Notes under the pieces: generated by a model | Databases searched by the model: none | What the model saw: the letters and a program-made list of their open reading frames with translations, nothing else | What the model was told of the DNA's origin: nothing | NCBI GenBank assembly: GCA_949293295.1 | Contig: CASFCG010000024.1 | Location: 1 to 64,000, forward strand | DNA length: 64,000 nucleotides | Reading direction: 5' to 3' | Source of the DNA: an uncultured Cetobacterium sp. | GTDB taxonomy: Bacteria; Fusobacteriota; Fusobacteriia; Fusobacteriales; Fusobacteriaceae | Part shown: positions 36,679 to 46,870 of the stretch, piece after piece | How the letters are laid out: each line of letters opens with the position of its first letter | How positions within the stretch are numbered: the first letter of the stretch is position 1 | Made by a program: the position numbers and the translations under genes

Positions 36679-37158
36679 TTATTTGTTGTTTTTTGCTACA
36701 TCAGCAAACGTTCTTATCTCTATAATCTCTACAGAACCACCTTTAGCTTCAATTGCAGCTTTTGCAGACGCTGAAACTTTATGAGCTTTTACTGAAACTT
36801 TTTTCTCTAATTCTCCATTTCCTAATACTTTAATTCCAGAAAGAAGTTTTTTAATAACTCCAGTCTCTTTCAATAACTCTGGCGTTACCAATGTTCCATC
36901 TTCAAATCTATTTAAATCTGACAAATTAATTATTGCAAAATCTTTTCTGAAGACTGCATTAGAGAACCCTCTTTTTGGAGTTCTTCTATATAAAGGCATT
37001 TGTCCACCTTCAAAATAAGGTTTTACTCCTCCACCAGCTCTTGATTTTTGTCCGTTGCTTCCTTTTCCAGCAGTTTTACCTAATCCAGAAGACTCTCCTC
37101 TTCCAACTCTTTTTCTTGCTTTTCTTGGCACAGAAGGCTTTAACTCATTTAATTTCAT
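36679..37158 (-). CDS. rplO: 50S ribosomal protein L15
   Basis: 159 aa. The N-terminus [20 protein letters not shown] with Gly/Lys-rich [20 protein letters not shown] and RRTPKRGF are L15 hallmarks. It assembles late into the large subunit. It follows rpmD by 2 nt. Confidence 0.96.
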   Translation of the reverse strand: MKLNELKPSVPRKARKRVGRGESSGLGKTAGKGSNGQKSRAGGGVKPYFEGGQMPLYRRTPKRGFSNAVFRKDFAIINLSDLNRFEDGTLVTPELLKETGVIKKLLSGIKVLGNGELEKKVSVKAHKVSASAKAAIEAKGGSVEIIEIRTFADVAKNNK

Positions 37159-37160
37159 TA

Positions 37161-37340
37161 TTACACCTCCTCTACCTTTATTAAGTAAGAAATTTGAGCA
37201 ATTTTTCCCATTAATTCTGGAGTTACATTATGCTCTCTAACATCATTCATCTTCTTAAGCCCTAGCGACTTTGCAGTAGCTATATGGTTAGGCTTTCTTC
37301 CGATTATGCTTTTTACAAGCTCTATTCTAAGCTTTGCCAT
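37161..37340 (-). CDS. rpmD: 50S ribosomal protein L30
   Basis: A 59-aa gene. [20 protein letters not shown], then [17 protein letters not shown] is diagnostic of L30. The start is ATG 37340 after GGAGG; the stop TAA is at 37161. It lies between rpsE and rplO, as in other bacteria. Confidence 0.95.
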   Translation of the reverse strand: MAKLRIELVKSIIGRKPNHIATAKSLGLKKMNDVREHNVTPELMGKIAQISYLIKVEEV

Positions 37341-37352
37341 TTTCTTTACCTC

Positions 37353-37853
37353 CTAGCTTAAGATATCCTTTACTTCTTTTCCTCTTAAAGCTGCAATCTC
37401 CTCAGCAGTTCTCAATGCTGCCAACCCTTCGATTGTAGCTCTAGCTACATTGTGTTTATTTCTTGAACCTTTAACTTTTGTTAAGATATTGTGAACTCCT
37501 ACTAGCTCCAATATCTCTCTACAAGAAGAACCAGCAATTACTCCAGTACCTTCATAAGCTGGTGCCATCCATACAGACGTAGCTCCCCATTTTCCTACTA
37601 TTTCGTGAGGAATAGTTCTTCCTTTTAAAGAAACTTTTATCATATTCTTTTTAGCAGAAGCAACAGCTTTTCTGATTGCATCAGGTACACCATTTGCTTT
37701 CCCTAGTCCTATTCCTACATTTCCTTCAGCATCTCCAACAGCAGCTAAAACTGAGAAAGAGATTGTTCTTCCTCCTTTAGTTGTCTTAGAAACTCTAGAA
37801 ATTTTCAATAATTTCTCTTGAAATTGTTTTTCCTCTTTAACTAACTTAGACAA
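37353..37853 (-). CDS. rpsE: 30S ribosomal protein S5
   Basis: 166 aa. The double-stranded RNA-binding-like N-terminal domain has RVSKTTKGGRTISFSVLAAV and GDAEGNVGIGLGKANGVPDA. The C-terminal domain has GVIAGSSCREILELVGVHNI. It is involved in decoding accuracy; the spectinomycin-related loop (KTTKGGR) is intact. Confidence 0.97.
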   Translation of the reverse strand: MSKLVKEEKQFQEKLLKISRVSKTTKGGRTISFSVLAAVGDAEGNVGIGLGKANGVPDAIRKAVASAKKNMIKVSLKGRTIPHEIVGKWGATSVWMAPAYEGTGVIAGSSCREILELVGVHNILTKVKGSRNKHNVARATIEGLAALRTAEEIAALRGKEVKDILS

Positions 37854-37877
37854 GTGAAATCCTCCTCTCTACAAGAA

Positions 37878-38246
37878 TTAGAATTTTAGTCCTGCTTCTC
37901 TTGCAGCTTCTGCAAGTGCAGCAATTCTTCCAGTATATTTATATCCAGATCTGTCAAATACAATAACAGATATATTTTTTGCTAACGCTCTTTCAGCAAT
38001 TTTCTTACCTACAAGTTTAGCTGATTCGATGTTTCCACCGTGTTTTACATCCCCTTTTAACTCTTTATCAACCGTAGATGCAGAAACTAATGTAACTGCA
38101 TTTACATCATCAATCAATTGAGCAAAGATGTTGTTGTTTGATCTATATATAGAAAGTCTTGGTCTCTCAGCTGTACCAGAAATTTTATTTCTGATAGATA
38201 AGTGCTTTCTTCTTCTAATAGCTTGTCTATTAACTTTCTTAAACAA
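37878..38246 (-). CDS. rplR: 50S ribosomal protein L18
   Basis: 122 aa from TTG 38246: GGAGG lies 8 nt upstream and the protein then begins (M)[20 protein letters not shown], the normal L18 N-terminus. A longer frame from GTG 38282 would contain that ribosome binding site. [19 protein letters not shown] and the C-terminal [20 protein letters not shown] are conserved. It binds 5S rRNA. Confidence 0.94.
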   Translation of the reverse strand: MFKKVNRQAIRRRKHLSIRNKISGTAERPRLSIYRSNNNIFAQLIDDVNAVTLVSASTVDKELKGDVKHGGNIESAKLVGKKIAERALAKNISVIVFDRSGYKYTGRIAALAEAAREAGLKF

Positions 38247-38294
38247 CTTTCTAACCTCCTTATTCTCAAAGTCACCAATCACTACTTAGCTATT

Positions 38295-38831
38295 TTATGA
38301 CTTTTTACCTTCTTTTCTTCTGATTACTTCATCAGCATATTTAACTCCTTTTCCTTTATAAGGCTCTGGAGCTCTTTTTGCTCTAATATCTGCAGCAACT
38401 TGACCTACTACATCTTTTTCTATTCCATCAATATAGATAGTTGTATTTTTTTCAACAGTCATTTTTATCCCTGGAACTGCTTCAATAATAACTGGATGAG
38501 AATACCCTAACGCCATCTCCAATCCACCATTTTTCTCTGATGCTCTATAACCAACCCCAACTAAATTAAGAGTTTTTCTAAAACCTTCAGAAACTCCAAC
38601 TACCATATTGTTAATTAAAGCTCTTGTTGTTCCATGAATAGCTCTTACAGCTGGTAAATCATTAGGTCTTGCAACTTTAATCTCATTATTTTCTATATCA
38701 ATTTTTAACTCTTCATTAAATTTTTTTGTTAAAGTACCTTTAGGACCTTTTACAGTAACTACATTCCCTGCAGCTAATGTAACTTCTACCCCAGCAGGTA
38801 CCACTATGATCTTCTTACCTACTCTTGACAT
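38295..38831 (-). CDS. rplF: 50S ribosomal protein L6
   Basis: 178 aa. MSRVGKKIIVVPAGVEV at the start, TVKGPKGTLTKKF, and the C-terminal IRAKRAPEPYKGKGVKYADE are L6 signatures. It lies near the factor-binding site of the large subunit. Canonical order: rpsH-rplF-rplR. Confidence 0.97.
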   Translation of the reverse strand: MSRVGKKIIVVPAGVEVTLAAGNVVTVKGPKGTLTKKFNEELKIDIENNEIKVARPNDLPAVRAIHGTTRALINNMVVGVSEGFRKTLNLVGVGYRASEKNGGLEMALGYSHPVIIEAVPGIKMTVEKNTTIYIDGIEKDVVGQVAADIRAKRAPEPYKGKGVKYADEVIRRKEGKKS

Positions 38832-38849
38832 CTGGCTACCTCCTAGTTT

Positions 38850-39245
38850 TTACCAAACGAACGCAAGAACTTCGCCACCAACGTTCTCTTTTCTAGCTAC
38901 TCTATCTGTCACTATTCCTTTAGAAGTTGAAACGATAGCGATTCCTAAACCAGACAGCACTCTTGGCATATCTTCAACTGAAGAATAAATTCTTCTTCCT
39001 GGTTTAGATATTCTTTTGATTCCTTTGATTACTCTTTCTTTTCCAACATACTTTAAATATACTCTTATATTTTTCTTATTTCCATCTGTTATTATTTTAT
39101 AGTTAGAAATATATCCCTCTTCCTTTAAAATCTCTACAATTCTTTCTTTTATTTTAGAGTGAGGAATATCTGTTTTTTCATGCATTACTGCATTTGCATT
39201 TCTAACTCTTGTTAACATATCTGCAATTGGATCTGTTAAAAACAT
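38850..39245 (-). CDS. rpsH: 30S ribosomal protein S8
   Basis: 131 aa. [20 protein letters not shown] at the start and the C-terminal [20 protein letters not shown] are diagnostic. It binds the central domain of 16S rRNA. In E. coli S8 represses the spc operon at the rplX-rplE region; no such site was identified here. Confidence 0.97.
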   Translation of the reverse strand: MFLTDPIADMLTRVRNANAVMHEKTDIPHSKIKERIVEILKEEGYISNYKIITDGNKKNIRVYLKYVGKERVIKGIKRISKPGRRIYSSVEDMPRVLSGLGIAIVSTSKGIVTDRVARKENVGGEVLAFVW

Positions 39246-39268
39246 CTATTAAATCCTCCTTTCATCAA

Positions 39269-39556
39269 TTACCAAGATGATTTCTTTACTCCTGGAATAA
39301 GTCCAGCTCCAGCTAATTGTCTAAACTTAACTCTTGAAATTCCAAACTCTCTCATATATCCTCTTGGTCTTCCATCTAACTGACATCTATTTTTCTTTCT
39401 AACTGCCGAAGAGTTTTTAGGTAGTTTATTTAACTCGAATACAGCTTCCATATCCCCTTTTTTTACTCTTTCTTTCAGTTCAGCTCTTTTTTCAGCATAT
39501 TTGTCACATAGAGCTGCTCTCTTAACATCTCTAGCAATCATTGACTTTTTAGCCAT
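39269..39556 (-). CDS. rpsN: 30S ribosomal protein S14, long zinc-independent form
   Basis: 95 aa. [20 protein letters not shown] at the start, then [20 protein letters not shown]. It lacks the CxxC pairs of the short zinc form, so this is the C-minus type, while L36 in the same cluster keeps its zinc ligands. Confidence 0.96.
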   Translation of the reverse strand: MAKKSMIARDVKRAALCDKYAEKRAELKERVKKGDMEAVFELNKLPKNSSAVRKKNRCQLDGRPRGYMREFGISRVKFRQLAGAGLIPGVKKSSW

Positions 39557-39577
39557 TTATTCTTAACCTCCTCACTA

Positions 39578-40129
39578 TTACTTTTTGAAAGGCATTCCAA
39601 ACGCCTTAAGTAAAGCTCTTCCTTCTTCATCTGTTCTAGCTGAAGATACTATAGTGATAGACATTCCTAAAAGCTTGTCAACTTTATCAAACTCAATTTC
39701 AGGGAAAACTAATTGGTCTCTTAATCCTAAAGAATAGTTTCCTCTTCCATCGAATGAATCCGCTGGAACTCCTTCGAAGTCTCTTACTCTTGGAAGAACT
39801 ACATTTACTAATCTATCTAGAAAATCGTACATTCTTTCTTTTCTTAAAGTAACTTTTGTACCGATTGGCATTCCTTCTCTTAACTTAAATCCAGCTTCTG
39901 ACTTTTTCGCTCTTCTTACAACTGGCTTCTGTCCTGTGATTATTGCTAAATCATTCATAGCAGCATCTATTAATTTAGAGTTTTGAGTCGCCTCTCCTAC
40001 TCCCATATTAACAACGATTCTGTCTAGCTTTGGACACTCCATAACGTTAGATAACCCTAACTCTTTCATCAAATTAGGAACTATCGTTTCGTTATACAAT
40101 TTATGATATCTAGAAACGTATTTAGACAC
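39578..40129 (-). CDS. rplE: 50S ribosomal protein L5
   Basis: 183 aa. [39 protein letters not shown] and [20 protein letters not shown] are L5 signatures. It binds 5S rRNA and contacts the P-site tRNA. Confidence 0.97.
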   Translation of the reverse strand: MSKYVSRYHKLYNETIVPNLMKELGLSNVMECPKLDRIVVNMGVGEATQNSKLIDAAMNDLAIITGQKPVVRRAKKSEAGFKLREGMPIGTKVTLRKERMYDFLDRLVNVVLPRVRDFEGVPADSFDGRGNYSLGLRDQLVFPEIEFDKVDKLLGMSITIVSSARTDEEGRALLKAFGMPFKK

Positions 40130-40147
40130 TTACGTTCTCCTCCTCTC

Positions 40148-40489
40148 TTATAAAGTTTCTCCTGATACTTTTGAGTATCTTACTTTCTTTCCATCCACAA
40201 ACTTATATCCAACTCTTGTCGGTTTTCCAGCTTTCTCATCAAACAACATCACTTTTGATGAGAACATTGGAGCTGGAGCTTGTACAACTCCACCTTGTGG
40301 GTTTATTTGCGATGGCTTTGTATGTTTCGTTACCATATTTATATTCTCAACTACAATTTTTCCTCTTTTAGGGAAAACTTTTAAAACTTTTCCAGTCTTT
40401 CCTTTATCTTTTCCAGAAATCACATAAACCATATCTCCAGTTTTTACATGAAGTGATTTTGGAACGAATTTAATTTTAGGTTTAGCCAC
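40148..40489 (-). CDS. rplX: 50S ribosomal protein L24
   Basis: 113 aa. The KOW motif lies in [20 protein letters not shown], followed by [17 protein letters not shown] and [16 protein letters not shown]. It is an early assembly initiator at the tunnel exit. Confidence 0.97.
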   Translation of the reverse strand: MAKPKIKFVPKSLHVKTGDMVYVISGKDKGKTGKVLKVFPKRGKIVVENINMVTKHTKPSQINPQGGVVQAPAPMFSSKVMLFDEKAGKPTRVGYKFVDGKKVRYSKVSGETL

Positions 40490-40511
40490 GATAATTAGCC
40501 TCCTTTCTTAA

Positions 40512-40880
40512 TTATATTACTTCTGGAGCTAATGATACTATCTTCATAAAATCTTTAGCTCTTAATTCTCTCGCAACTGGTCCAAATATTCTCGTTGCTC
40601 TTGGTTCATTGTTATTATTTAAAACAACCCCTGCATTATCATCAAACTTAATATATGAACCATCTTCTCTTCTTAACTCTTTTCTTGTTCTAACAATAAC
40701 TGCTTTCACTACGTCCCCTTTTTTAACGTTTCCACCAGGTATTGCTTCTTTAACTGATGCCACAACAATGTCACCGATTTTTCCGAATCTTCTCCTTGAA
40801 CCTCCAAGTACTCTAATAACCATAAGTTTTTTAGCACCTGAATTATCAGCAACATTAAGGATAGTTTGTTGTTGTACCAT
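40512..40880 (-). CDS. rplN: 50S ribosomal protein L14
   Basis: 122 aa from ATG 40880; GGAGG lies upstream and L14 proteins begin M[15 protein letters not shown], exactly as here. A longer frame from 40901 would add five poorly conserved residues and include the ribosome binding site. [20 protein letters not shown] is diagnostic. Confidence 0.96.
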   Translation of the reverse strand: MVQQQTILNVADNSGAKKLMVIRVLGGSRRRFGKIGDIVVASVKEAIPGGNVKKGDVVKAVIVRTRKELRREDGSYIKFDDNAGVVLNNNNEPRATRIFGPVARELRAKDFMKIVSLAPEVI

Positions 40881-40916
40881 TAAATTATCCTCCTCTCTCA
40901 ATAATTTGGATTATTA

Positions 40917-41168
40917 TTATCTTGCTTTCTCTATAATTTCAACCAATCTCCATCTCTTATCTCTTGATAATGGTCTAGTTTCCATAATTCTTACTTTATC
41001 CCCAATATGAGCTTCATTGTTCTCATCATGAGCTTTAAATTTTGTAGTCTTTTTTACTCTTTTTTTATAGATTGGATGTAACACCATTGTTTCGATTGCA
41101 ACAACTATTGTTTTTTGCATTTTATCAGAAACAACAATTCCTTCTCTAACCTTTCTTTCGTTTCTCAA
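40917..41168 (-). CDS. rpsQ: 30S ribosomal protein S17
   Basis: 83 aa from TTG 41168, with GAGGAGG 8 nt upstream. [20 protein letters not shown] and [20 protein letters not shown] are S17 signatures. It is an OB-fold protein binding the 5' domain of 16S rRNA. Confidence 0.96.
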   Translation of the reverse strand: MRNERKVREGIVVSDKMQKTIVVAIETMVLHPIYKKRVKKTTKFKAHDENNEAHIGDKVRIMETRPLSRDKRWRLVEIIEKAR

Positions 41169-41210
41169 GACATTGACCTCCTCTTCTTAAGATCTATATA
41201 TTTCCATTAA

Positions 41211-41393
41211 TTATCTTTCATTCAATATAGTATTGATTCTTGCTATCTCTCTTCTTACTTGTCTAATCTTAGCAGTGTTAGTTACTTGCCCTAATGAAAG
41301 TTGAAACTTTAAGTTGAAAAGTTCTTCCTTAAGCTCTTTACACTTTACTACTAAGTCTTCAGTAGATATTTCTCTTATTTCCTTAGCTCTCAT
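41211..41393 (-). CDS. rpmC: 50S ribosomal protein L29
   Basis: 60 aa, two long helices. [20 protein letters not shown] and FNLKFQLSLGQVTNTAKIRQ are diagnostic. The start overlaps the rplP stop by 1 nt (TAATG). Confidence 0.96.
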   Translation of the reverse strand: MRAKEIREISTEDLVVKCKELKEELFNLKFQLSLGQVTNTAKIRQVRREIARINTILNER

Positions 41394-41815
41394 TAGTTTT
41401 CACCACCATTCTCTCTTTTTACTACTTTACATCTAATAGGTAATTTCATCGAAGCTTTTCTTAAAGCTGCTAAAGCTTTCTCTTCAGTAACACCAGAAAC
41501 TTCAAACATTATTCTTCCTGGTTTCACTACTGCTACCCAACCTTCTACGTTACCTTTACCTTTACCCATTCTCACTCCAGCTGGTCTAGCAGTGATTGGT
41601 TTATCAGGGAATATTCTTATAAAAGTCTTCCCTTCTCTTCTGAATGTTCTATTTATTCCAATTCTACAAGACTCAATCTGTCTATTTGTTATCCAAGCTG
41701 GCTCTAGGGCTTGTAATCCATAATCTCCAAAAGCAACAGTGTTCCCTCTTTGAGCTGTTCCTTTCATTCTTCCTCTAAACATTTTTCTATGTTTTGTTCT
41801 TTTAGGCATTAACAT
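41393..41815 (-). CDS. rplP: 50S ribosomal protein L16
   Basis: 140 aa. [20 protein letters not shown] at the start and [11 protein letters not shown]-like [20 protein letters not shown], then [20 protein letters not shown] are diagnostic. It lies near the A-site tRNA elbow. An alternative start at the internal Met3 is possible. Confidence 0.96.
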   Translation of the reverse strand: MLMPKRTKHRKMFRGRMKGTAQRGNTVAFGDYGLQALEPAWITNRQIESCRIGINRTFRREGKTFIRIFPDKPITARPAGVRMGKGKGNVEGWVAVVKPGRIMFEVSGVTEEKALAALRKASMKLPIRCKVVKRENGGEN

Positions 41816-41817
41816 GA

Positions 41818-42474
41818 TTACGCTTCCCCTCCTTCCTTCTTAGTTGGAAGTACTTCTCCATTAAAAATCCACACTTTAATTCCAAGAGCTCCATAAGTTG
41901 TATGAGCTGTTGCTGTTGCATAATCAATATCCGCTCTTAATGTGTGTAAAGGTACTTTCCCTTCCACTGACCACTCAGCTCTTGCAATCTCTGCTCCATT
42001 CAATCTTCCAGAAACCATAACTTTGATTCCTTTAGCTCCAGCTTTCATAGCTCTCATCATAGCCTGACTAACCGCTCTTTTATATGCTACCCTTTTTTCA
42101 ATAGAAGTAGCTATATTTTCTGCAACTAGTACCGCATCTTTATTAAACTCTTTTACTTCTTGAACTTTTACAGTTACTTTTTTACCAGTTTTAGCTTCAA
42201 TCTTAGCTCTCAAAGCCTCAATTTCTGCTCCTTTTCTTCCAATAATAATTCCTGCTTTAGCTGTATGAATTAAAACTACAACATGCATTGGAGAAGTTCT
42301 TTCAATCTTTACTTTTGAAATTCCCGCGTGGTAGTAGTTTTTCTTTATCATCTCTCTGATCATTGTATCTTCATGAAAGAACTTTACGTATTCTTTTTTA
42401 TCTGCATACCAGATAGAATCCCAAGTTCTTGTAATTCCAAGTCTCAGTCCTCTAGGGTCTACTTTTTGTCCCAC
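41818..42474 (-). CDS. rpsC: 30S ribosomal protein S3
   Basis: 218 aa. [20 protein letters not shown] at the start, the KH domain around [18 protein letters not shown], and the C-terminal [20 protein letters not shown] are diagnostic. It forms part of the mRNA entry channel. Confidence 0.97.
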   Translation of the reverse strand: MGQKVDPRGLRLGITRTWDSIWYADKKEYVKFFHEDTMIREMIKKNYYHAGISKVKIERTSPMHVVVLIHTAKAGIIIGRKGAEIEALRAKIEAKTGKKVTVKVQEVKEFNKDAVLVAENIATSIEKRVAYKRAVSQAMMRAMKAGAKGIKVMVSGRLNGAEIARAEWSVEGKVPLHTLRADIDYATATAHTTYGALGIKVWIFNGEVLPTKKEGGEA

Positions 42475-42486
42475 AGTCTTACCTCC

Positions 42487-42822
42487 TTACTTACTTTCAG
42501 ACACTGCTACAATAATATGTGCTGTTGGTTTTCTTATAATATCTGCTCTTCCCATCGCTCTTGGCATTACCCTTTTAAGAGCTGGTCCATCATTTATCAT
42601 TATAGTTGACACTACTAAATTTTCTTCATTCATATTGAAATTATTAGTTGCATTAGCAATTGCTGATGCTAAAGTTTTCTTTATAAATCTAGCAGCTTTT
42701 TTGTTAGTAAATTCTAATATATCTAAGGCTTCTAAAGCTGATTTTCCTCTCACTAAGTCAGCTACTAATCTAGCTTTTCTTGGAGATAATCTCACGTATC
42801 TAGTTATTGCTCTAGCTTCCAC
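42487..42822 (-). CDS. rplV: 50S ribosomal protein L22
   Basis: 111 aa. ARAITRYVRLSPRKARLVAD and the C-terminal hairpin region ALKRVMPRAMGRADIIRKPT are diagnostic; this loop lines the exit tunnel near the macrolide site. Confidence 0.97.
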   Translation of the reverse strand: MEARAITRYVRLSPRKARLVADLVRGKSALEALDILEFTNKKAARFIKKTLASAIANATNNFNMNEENLVVSTIMINDGPALKRVMPRAMGRADIIRKPTAHIIVAVSESK

Positions 42823-42868
42823 TAGTCCGACCTCCTTTATTACATTATTTGTAATCTATAATTTAATC

Positions 42869-43150
42869 TTATTTCTTTTTCTTTTTCTTATCTACACCAT
42901 GACCATAGTAAGTTCTTGTTGGAGCAAACTCACCTAATTTATGTCCAACCATTTGCTCTGTTACATGAACTGGTATATGTTTTTTACCATTGTAAACACC
43001 AAATGTTAATCCAATAAAGTTAGGGAAAATTGTTGATCTTCTTGACCAAGTTTTGATAACTGCTTTCATATTATCTGCAGCCACTGCTTCCTCAACTTTT
43101 TTCATTAAATGGTGGTCACAAAAAGGTCCTTTCTTTAATGATCTAGCCAT
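42869..43150 (-). CDS. rpsS: 30S ribosomal protein S19
   Basis: 93 aa. [20 protein letters not shown] at the start and [20 protein letters not shown] at the end are diagnostic. The C-terminus is a run of lysines. It lies in the 30S head beside S13. Confidence 0.97.
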   Translation of the reverse strand: MARSLKKGPFCDHHLMKKVEEAVAADNMKAVIKTWSRRSTIFPNFIGLTFGVYNGKKHIPVHVTEQMVGHKLGEFAPTRTYYGHGVDKKKKKK

Positions 43151-43175
43151 TACCTATTGCCTCCTCTTAAAAAAA

Positions 43176-44006
43176 TTACTTTTCGTTTCTTCTTCTTACG
43201 ATAAATTTATCAGAAGTTTTTCTTCCTCTTGTTTTAACACCATGAGCTGGTTTTCCCCAAGGAGTCATAGGAGATTTTCTTCCAACAGGACATTTTCCTT
43301 CTCCTCCACCATGTGGGTGATCACAAGGGTTCATTACAGAACCTCTTACATGAGGTCTTCTTCCTTTATGTCTATTTCTACCAGCTTTACCAACCGATAC
43401 CAGATTATGCTCTGAATTTCCTACCTCTCCAATAGTTGCCATACATTCTCCATGTATCAATCTTAACTCTCCAGATGGTAGTTGTACGTGGCAATAAGTT
43501 CCATCTTTAGCAACCAATCTTGCAGCAGTTCCTGCAGATCTAACCAACTGTCCACCTTTTCCTCTTTGTAACTCAACATTGTGGATTTGTGCTCCAACTG
43601 GCATATCTTTTAATTTAAGAGCATTTCCTGGTTTAATATCAGCATTTGCCCCTGCCATCACGATATCCCCTTTTTTCAATCCTTTAGGAGCTAGAATATA
43701 TCTTTTCTCTCCATCAACATAAAATAGTAACGCAATGTTAGCAGTTCTATTTGGGTCATATTCTAATGTTACTACTTTTGCTGGTATATCCAATTTATTT
43801 CTTTTGAAATCAATTATTCTATAAAGTCTTTTATGACCTTTGTCTCTATTTCTACAAGTTCTATGTCCATAATTATCTCTACCATAAGCAGATTTTAATG
43901 GTGTAGTTAAAGACTTTTCAGGTCTAACTTTATCTAACTCTTCATTAACTAGTCTAGACATATGTCTAGTTCCGTTAGTTATAGCATTTAACTTTTTAAT
44001 TGCCAT
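43176..44006 (-). CDS. rplB: 50S ribosomal protein L2
   Basis: 276 aa. [20 protein letters not shown], the peptidyl-transferase-proximal [20 protein letters not shown] with its conserved His, and [20 protein letters not shown] are diagnostic. Confidence 0.98.
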   Translation of the reverse strand: MAIKKLNAITNGTRHMSRLVNEELDKVRPEKSLTTPLKSAYGRDNYGHRTCRNRDKGHKRLYRIIDFKRNKLDIPAKVVTLEYDPNRTANIALLFYVDGEKRYILAPKGLKKGDIVMAGANADIKPGNALKLKDMPVGAQIHNVELQRGKGGQLVRSAGTAARLVAKDGTYCHVQLPSGELRLIHGECMATIGEVGNSEHNLVSVGKAGRNRHKGRRPHVRGSVMNPCDHPHGGGEGKCPVGRKSPMTPWGKPAHGVKTRGRKTSDKFIVRRRNEK

Positions 44007-44055
44007 CTTCTTTTTCCTCCAATTGACCTATATTTATCTTTAGCTTTCTTTAAAA

Positions 44056-44337
44056 TTAGAATTCAAATATATTTCTGCTTCCTTCAGCTAATTTAACAAT
44101 AGCTTTTTTCTTAGCTTGAGTTTTATACAGTTTCATTCCATGTCTTTTTGTAACTGGTTTTATATTCATAGTTGCCACTGATTCAACTTTTACGTTAAAT
44201 ATAGTCTCAACCGCTTTTCTTATCTCAATCTTATTCGCTTTTGGATTTACTTCGAACGTGTATTTATTGTATTCTCTTCTTAATAACTCACTTTTCTCAG
44301 TAATTACAGGTTTTTTTATGATATCATAAGCTGTCAT
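44056..44337 (-). CDS. rplW: 50S ribosomal protein L23
   Basis: 93 aa. AYDIIKKPVITEKSELLRRE, YTFEVNPKANKIEIRKAVE and FNVKVESVATMNIKP are diagnostic. It lies at the tunnel exit and docks SRP and trigger factor. It overlaps the rplD stop by 1 nt. Confidence 0.97.
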   Translation of the reverse strand: MTAYDIIKKPVITEKSELLRREYNKYTFEVNPKANKIEIRKAVETIFNVKVESVATMNIKPVTKRHGMKLYKTQAKKKAIVKLAEGSRNIFEF

Positions 44338-44969
44338 TATGCAAGCACCTCCTCGATTGTAGCCAATGCTTCTTTAGTAACTATAACCTTCTCTTGCTTT
44401 AATAACCAATAGATTCCAATCTCATTTGGTTGTAAAACAACAGCATTTTCCAAATTTCTTGCCGACAAATATAATTTGTAATCAGCATCTGTTGCTAAAT
44501 CATTTACTATAAACAGTTGCTTTGTTTTCGCTTCTAAAGCATTTGTCAAAGCGATTATTGTTTTAGTTTTTGGTGTCTCAATAGTTCCATCCAAAACCAA
44601 CACCTCTCCAGCCGCTACTTTAGCTGAAAGTGCTGACCTCAACGCCAAACTTCTAACCTTTTTATTTACTTTTTTCTCATAACTTCTTGGTTGTGGTCCG
44701 AAAGTAACTCCTCCACCAACCATATGTGGAGCTCTTATTGAACCTTGTCTAGCTCTTCCTGTTCCTTTTTGTTTGAAAGGTTTTCTTCCTCCACCTCTAA
44801 CCATAGCTCTAGTCTTAGTAGCTGCAGTCCCTTGTCTAGCAGCTGCTAATTCTGCAGTTAGCACTTCATGTAAAACTACTTTATTCGGTTCAATTCCAAA
44901 TATAGAATCTTTAACTTCAATAGTTCCAGTTTGCTTTCCTGCTAAATCATATATGTTTAAAACTGCCAT
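44337..44969 (-). CDS. rplD: 50S ribosomal protein L4
   Basis: 210 aa. [40 protein letters not shown] and [20 protein letters not shown] form the extended loop that lines the exit tunnel. In E. coli L4 regulates the S10 operon; no L4 target was identified here. Confidence 0.97.
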   Translation of the reverse strand: MAVLNIYDLAGKQTGTIEVKDSIFGIEPNKVVLHEVLTAELAAARQGTAATKTRAMVRGGGRKPFKQKGTGRARQGSIRAPHMVGGGVTFGPQPRSYEKKVNKKVRSLALRSALSAKVAAGEVLVLDGTIETPKTKTIIALTNALEAKTKQLFIVNDLATDADYKLYLSARNLENAVVLQPNEIGIYWLLKQEKVIVTKEALATIEEVLA

Positions 44970-44996
44970 TATTTTCCTCCTTTCACCCTACTATTA

Positions 44997-45623
44997 TTAT
45001 TTTTTCACAGCCGGCTTAACAACGATATATCCGTTTTTAGGTCCTGGCACTGCACCTTTGATTAATAGTAAGTTATTCTCTGCATCAACCTTAACAACTT
45101 TTAAGTTTTGAACTGTTACAGTTGTATTTCCGTATCTTCCTGCCATTCTCTTATTTTTTAAAACTTTTCCAGGCCAAGATGACATACCGATAGAACCTCC
45201 AAGTCTATGGTTTCTAGAAACCCCGTGAGACGCTCTATTTCCACCAAAATTATGTCTTTTCATTACTCCGGCTGTTCCTTTACCTTTTGAAGTTCCAGTA
45301 ATATCTACGAATTCTACACCTGCCAAAGTATCAACTTTAATCTCTTGTCCAAGTTCGATTCCTTCTACTGAATCAACCTTTAATTCCTTAACAAATCTTA
45401 AAGGTTTAACTCCAGCTTTGTTAAAGATTCCCATTAATGGCTTTGTAGTATTTTTCTCTTTTTTCTCATCAAATCCTAATTGTAACGCTGTATACCCGTC
45501 ATTTTCTATAGTCTTTTTTTGAAGAACAAAGTTAGGTCCAGCTTCAATTACTGTAACTGGAACAAGCTTTCCATCTTCAAAGATTTGAGTCATTCCAATT
45601 TTTTTTGCTAAAATTCCTGACAT
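44997..45623 (-). CDS. rplC: 50S ribosomal protein L3
   Basis: 208 aa. ILAKKIGMTQIFEDGKLVPV at the start and GVMKRHNFGGNRASHGVSRN, then HRLGGSIGMSSWPGKVLKNK are diagnostic of L3. It assembles early near the peptidyl transferase centre. It is preceded by a 142-nt spacer with hairpins. Confidence 0.97.
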   Translation of the reverse strand: MSGILAKKIGMTQIFEDGKLVPVTVIEAGPNFVLQKKTIENDGYTALQLGFDEKKEKNTTKPLMGIFNKAGVKPLRFVKELKVDSVEGIELGQEIKVDTLAGVEFVDITGTSKGKGTAGVMKRHNFGGNRASHGVSRNHRLGGSIGMSSWPGKVLKNKRMAGRYGNTTVTVQNLKVVKVDAENNLLLIKGAVPGPKNGYIVVKPAVKK

Positions 45624-45765
45624 TTTTAACCTCCATCAAATAATATATTGGTTGACAACTTGTCCTCGTGGTTCTACCACTTTTTTATAGAGCCAACTTG
45701 TATTATTCTGTAAGATAATTCAATTACTAAACTAAATTACCCGAAAATCGGCTACTCTAAATCAA
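45624..45765 (-). promoter_or_regulatory. Long hairpin-containing spacer between rpsJ and rplC
   Basis: At 142 nt this is long for a ribosomal protein operon spacer. In the RNA sense it contains GUGGU-AGA-ACCAC (45674-45686) and, further downstream, GACAAGUUGUC (45654-45664) plus possible long-range pairing around them. It could be an autoregulatory site or a processing site; nothing identifies it further. Confidence 0.35.
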
Positions 45766-46077
45766 TTACGCTTGCTTTATTTCTATTCCAACACCAGCTG
45801 GTAAATTAACTGCTGTTAGAGAAGCAATCGTTTTAGGGTTTGAGTTTTTAATCTCAACCATTCTTCTGTGAACTCTCATCTCAAATTGTTCTCTTGAGTC
45901 CTTATTAACGTGTACTGACCTTAATACAGTATACTTTTTAATTCTTGTAGGTAGTGGCATTGGTCCTGCAATCTCCGCTCCAGACCTTTTTGCAACCTCC
46001 ACTATCTTCTTAGCAGATTGATCTAATAAAGTATGATCATATGCTTTTAAGTAAATTCTTAACTTGTTAGAAGTCAT
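45766..46077 (-). CDS. rpsJ: 30S ribosomal protein S10
   Basis: 103 aa. [20 protein letters not shown] and [20 protein letters not shown] are diagnostic. It is the first gene of the S10-spc-alpha cluster. It also serves as the NusE antitermination factor. Confidence 0.97.
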   Translation of the reverse strand: MTSNKLRIYLKAYDHTLLDQSAKKIVEVAKRSGAEIAGPMPLPTRIKKYTVLRSVHVNKDSREQFEMRVHRRMVEIKNSNPKTIASLTAVNLPAGVGIEIKQA

Positions 46078-46141
46078 CTTACCTCTCGCACCTCCTTAAA
46101 AGTTTCGATTAAAAGAATAAAATTCTTTTTACACTTTTATA

Positions 46142-46169
46142 AGTATAACATATTTTTTTTAATTTGCAA
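46142..46169 (-). promoter_or_regulatory. Promoter of the S10-spc-alpha cluster
   Basis: TTGCAA (46164-46169), 16-nt spacer, TATACT (46142-46147) on the minus strand, about 65 nt upstream of rpsJ. A small hairpin (AAAAGAAT-ATTCTTTT) lies in the leader. Confidence 0.7.
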
Positions 46170-46383
46170 ATTATTTTTTAGGATAATTCATTTAATTTAA
46201 AGTATATTATCTCTATATTTTTTCAGTTTTTATATATTTTAAACAGCCACTATCTGGAACTATCCTATTGTTTTTAGCGAACAATTTTTATCAACAACTT
46301 TGGAAACTGAATATATGGGAGATTTAAACTTCACTTATAAAGTATTCTTGATGTAATTTAGATGTAAAAATATTAAAAAATTT

Positions 46384-46478
46384 GGACTAAAAACTTGTTA
46401 TAGAGTTTAGATAAATATAGCTAGATTATTGACCACTTCTCCAGAGATTTCCACTCTTTAAAGTGTTGAATAGTTCAC
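46384..46478 (+). mobile_element. IS200/IS605-type right-end remnant (copy 3, most decayed)
   Basis: GGACTAAA, TAGATAAATATAGCTAG, a hairpin CACTCTTTAAAGTG and the end GAATAGTTCAC follow the same order as the copies at 3340 and 32710. The TnpB C-terminal codons are no longer recognisable. The surrounding gap (46170-46735) shows no gene. Confidence 0.55.
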
Positions 46479-46735
46479 AATTAATCCTTTCTATCCCCAT
46501 ACTTATCTACTTTTATAAAATTCCTTTATTGTTTTTTATAATTAAAATATAATCTCACTAAAAAACTTTCAAAATAGATAAGTAAACTATTATTTCATAT
46601 AATTTTGCTGCACTGGCATTATAAAATGCAACTTAACTAATTTACCTTAAAAAATCTTCCATCCTTATTATAGGGATAATCTACAACATAAAATTAATTC
46701 AACAGCTTATCTCTTACCTCATTTTATCTTTGAAC

Positions 46736-46764
46736 AAAAAAAATAAAGAGGTGTCTACCTCTTT
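46736..46764 (-). terminator. Terminator of the tRNA-Val/tRNA-Asp unit
   Basis: On the minus strand AAAGAGGT pairs with ACCTCTTT around a 4-nt loop, then ATTTTTTT. Confidence 0.85.
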
Positions 46765-46784
46765 TAAACCTCAATACTTTTCAA

Positions 46785-46861
46785 TGGCGGGAGTGACGAG
46801 TCTCGAACTCGCGACCTCATGCGTGACAGGCATGCGCTCTAACCAACTGAGCTACACCCCC
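46785..46861 (-). tRNA. tRNA-Asp (anticodon GTC)
   Basis: 77 nt including an encoded CCA end. The acceptor GGGGGTG pairs with CACTCCC (one G-T), the D arm has AGCTCAGTTGGTTAGAGC, the anticodon arm GCCTGTCACGC has GTC, and the T arm has GTTCGAGTC. Confidence 0.96.
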
Positions 46862-46870
46862 AAAAAATTA

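Noticed and set aside
40609-41010. Plus-strand ORF of 133 codons opposite rplN/rpsQ, and similar plus-strand ORFs over other ribosomal protein genes
   Set aside because: They are shadows of well-conserved ribosomal protein genes on the minus strand and show no domain.
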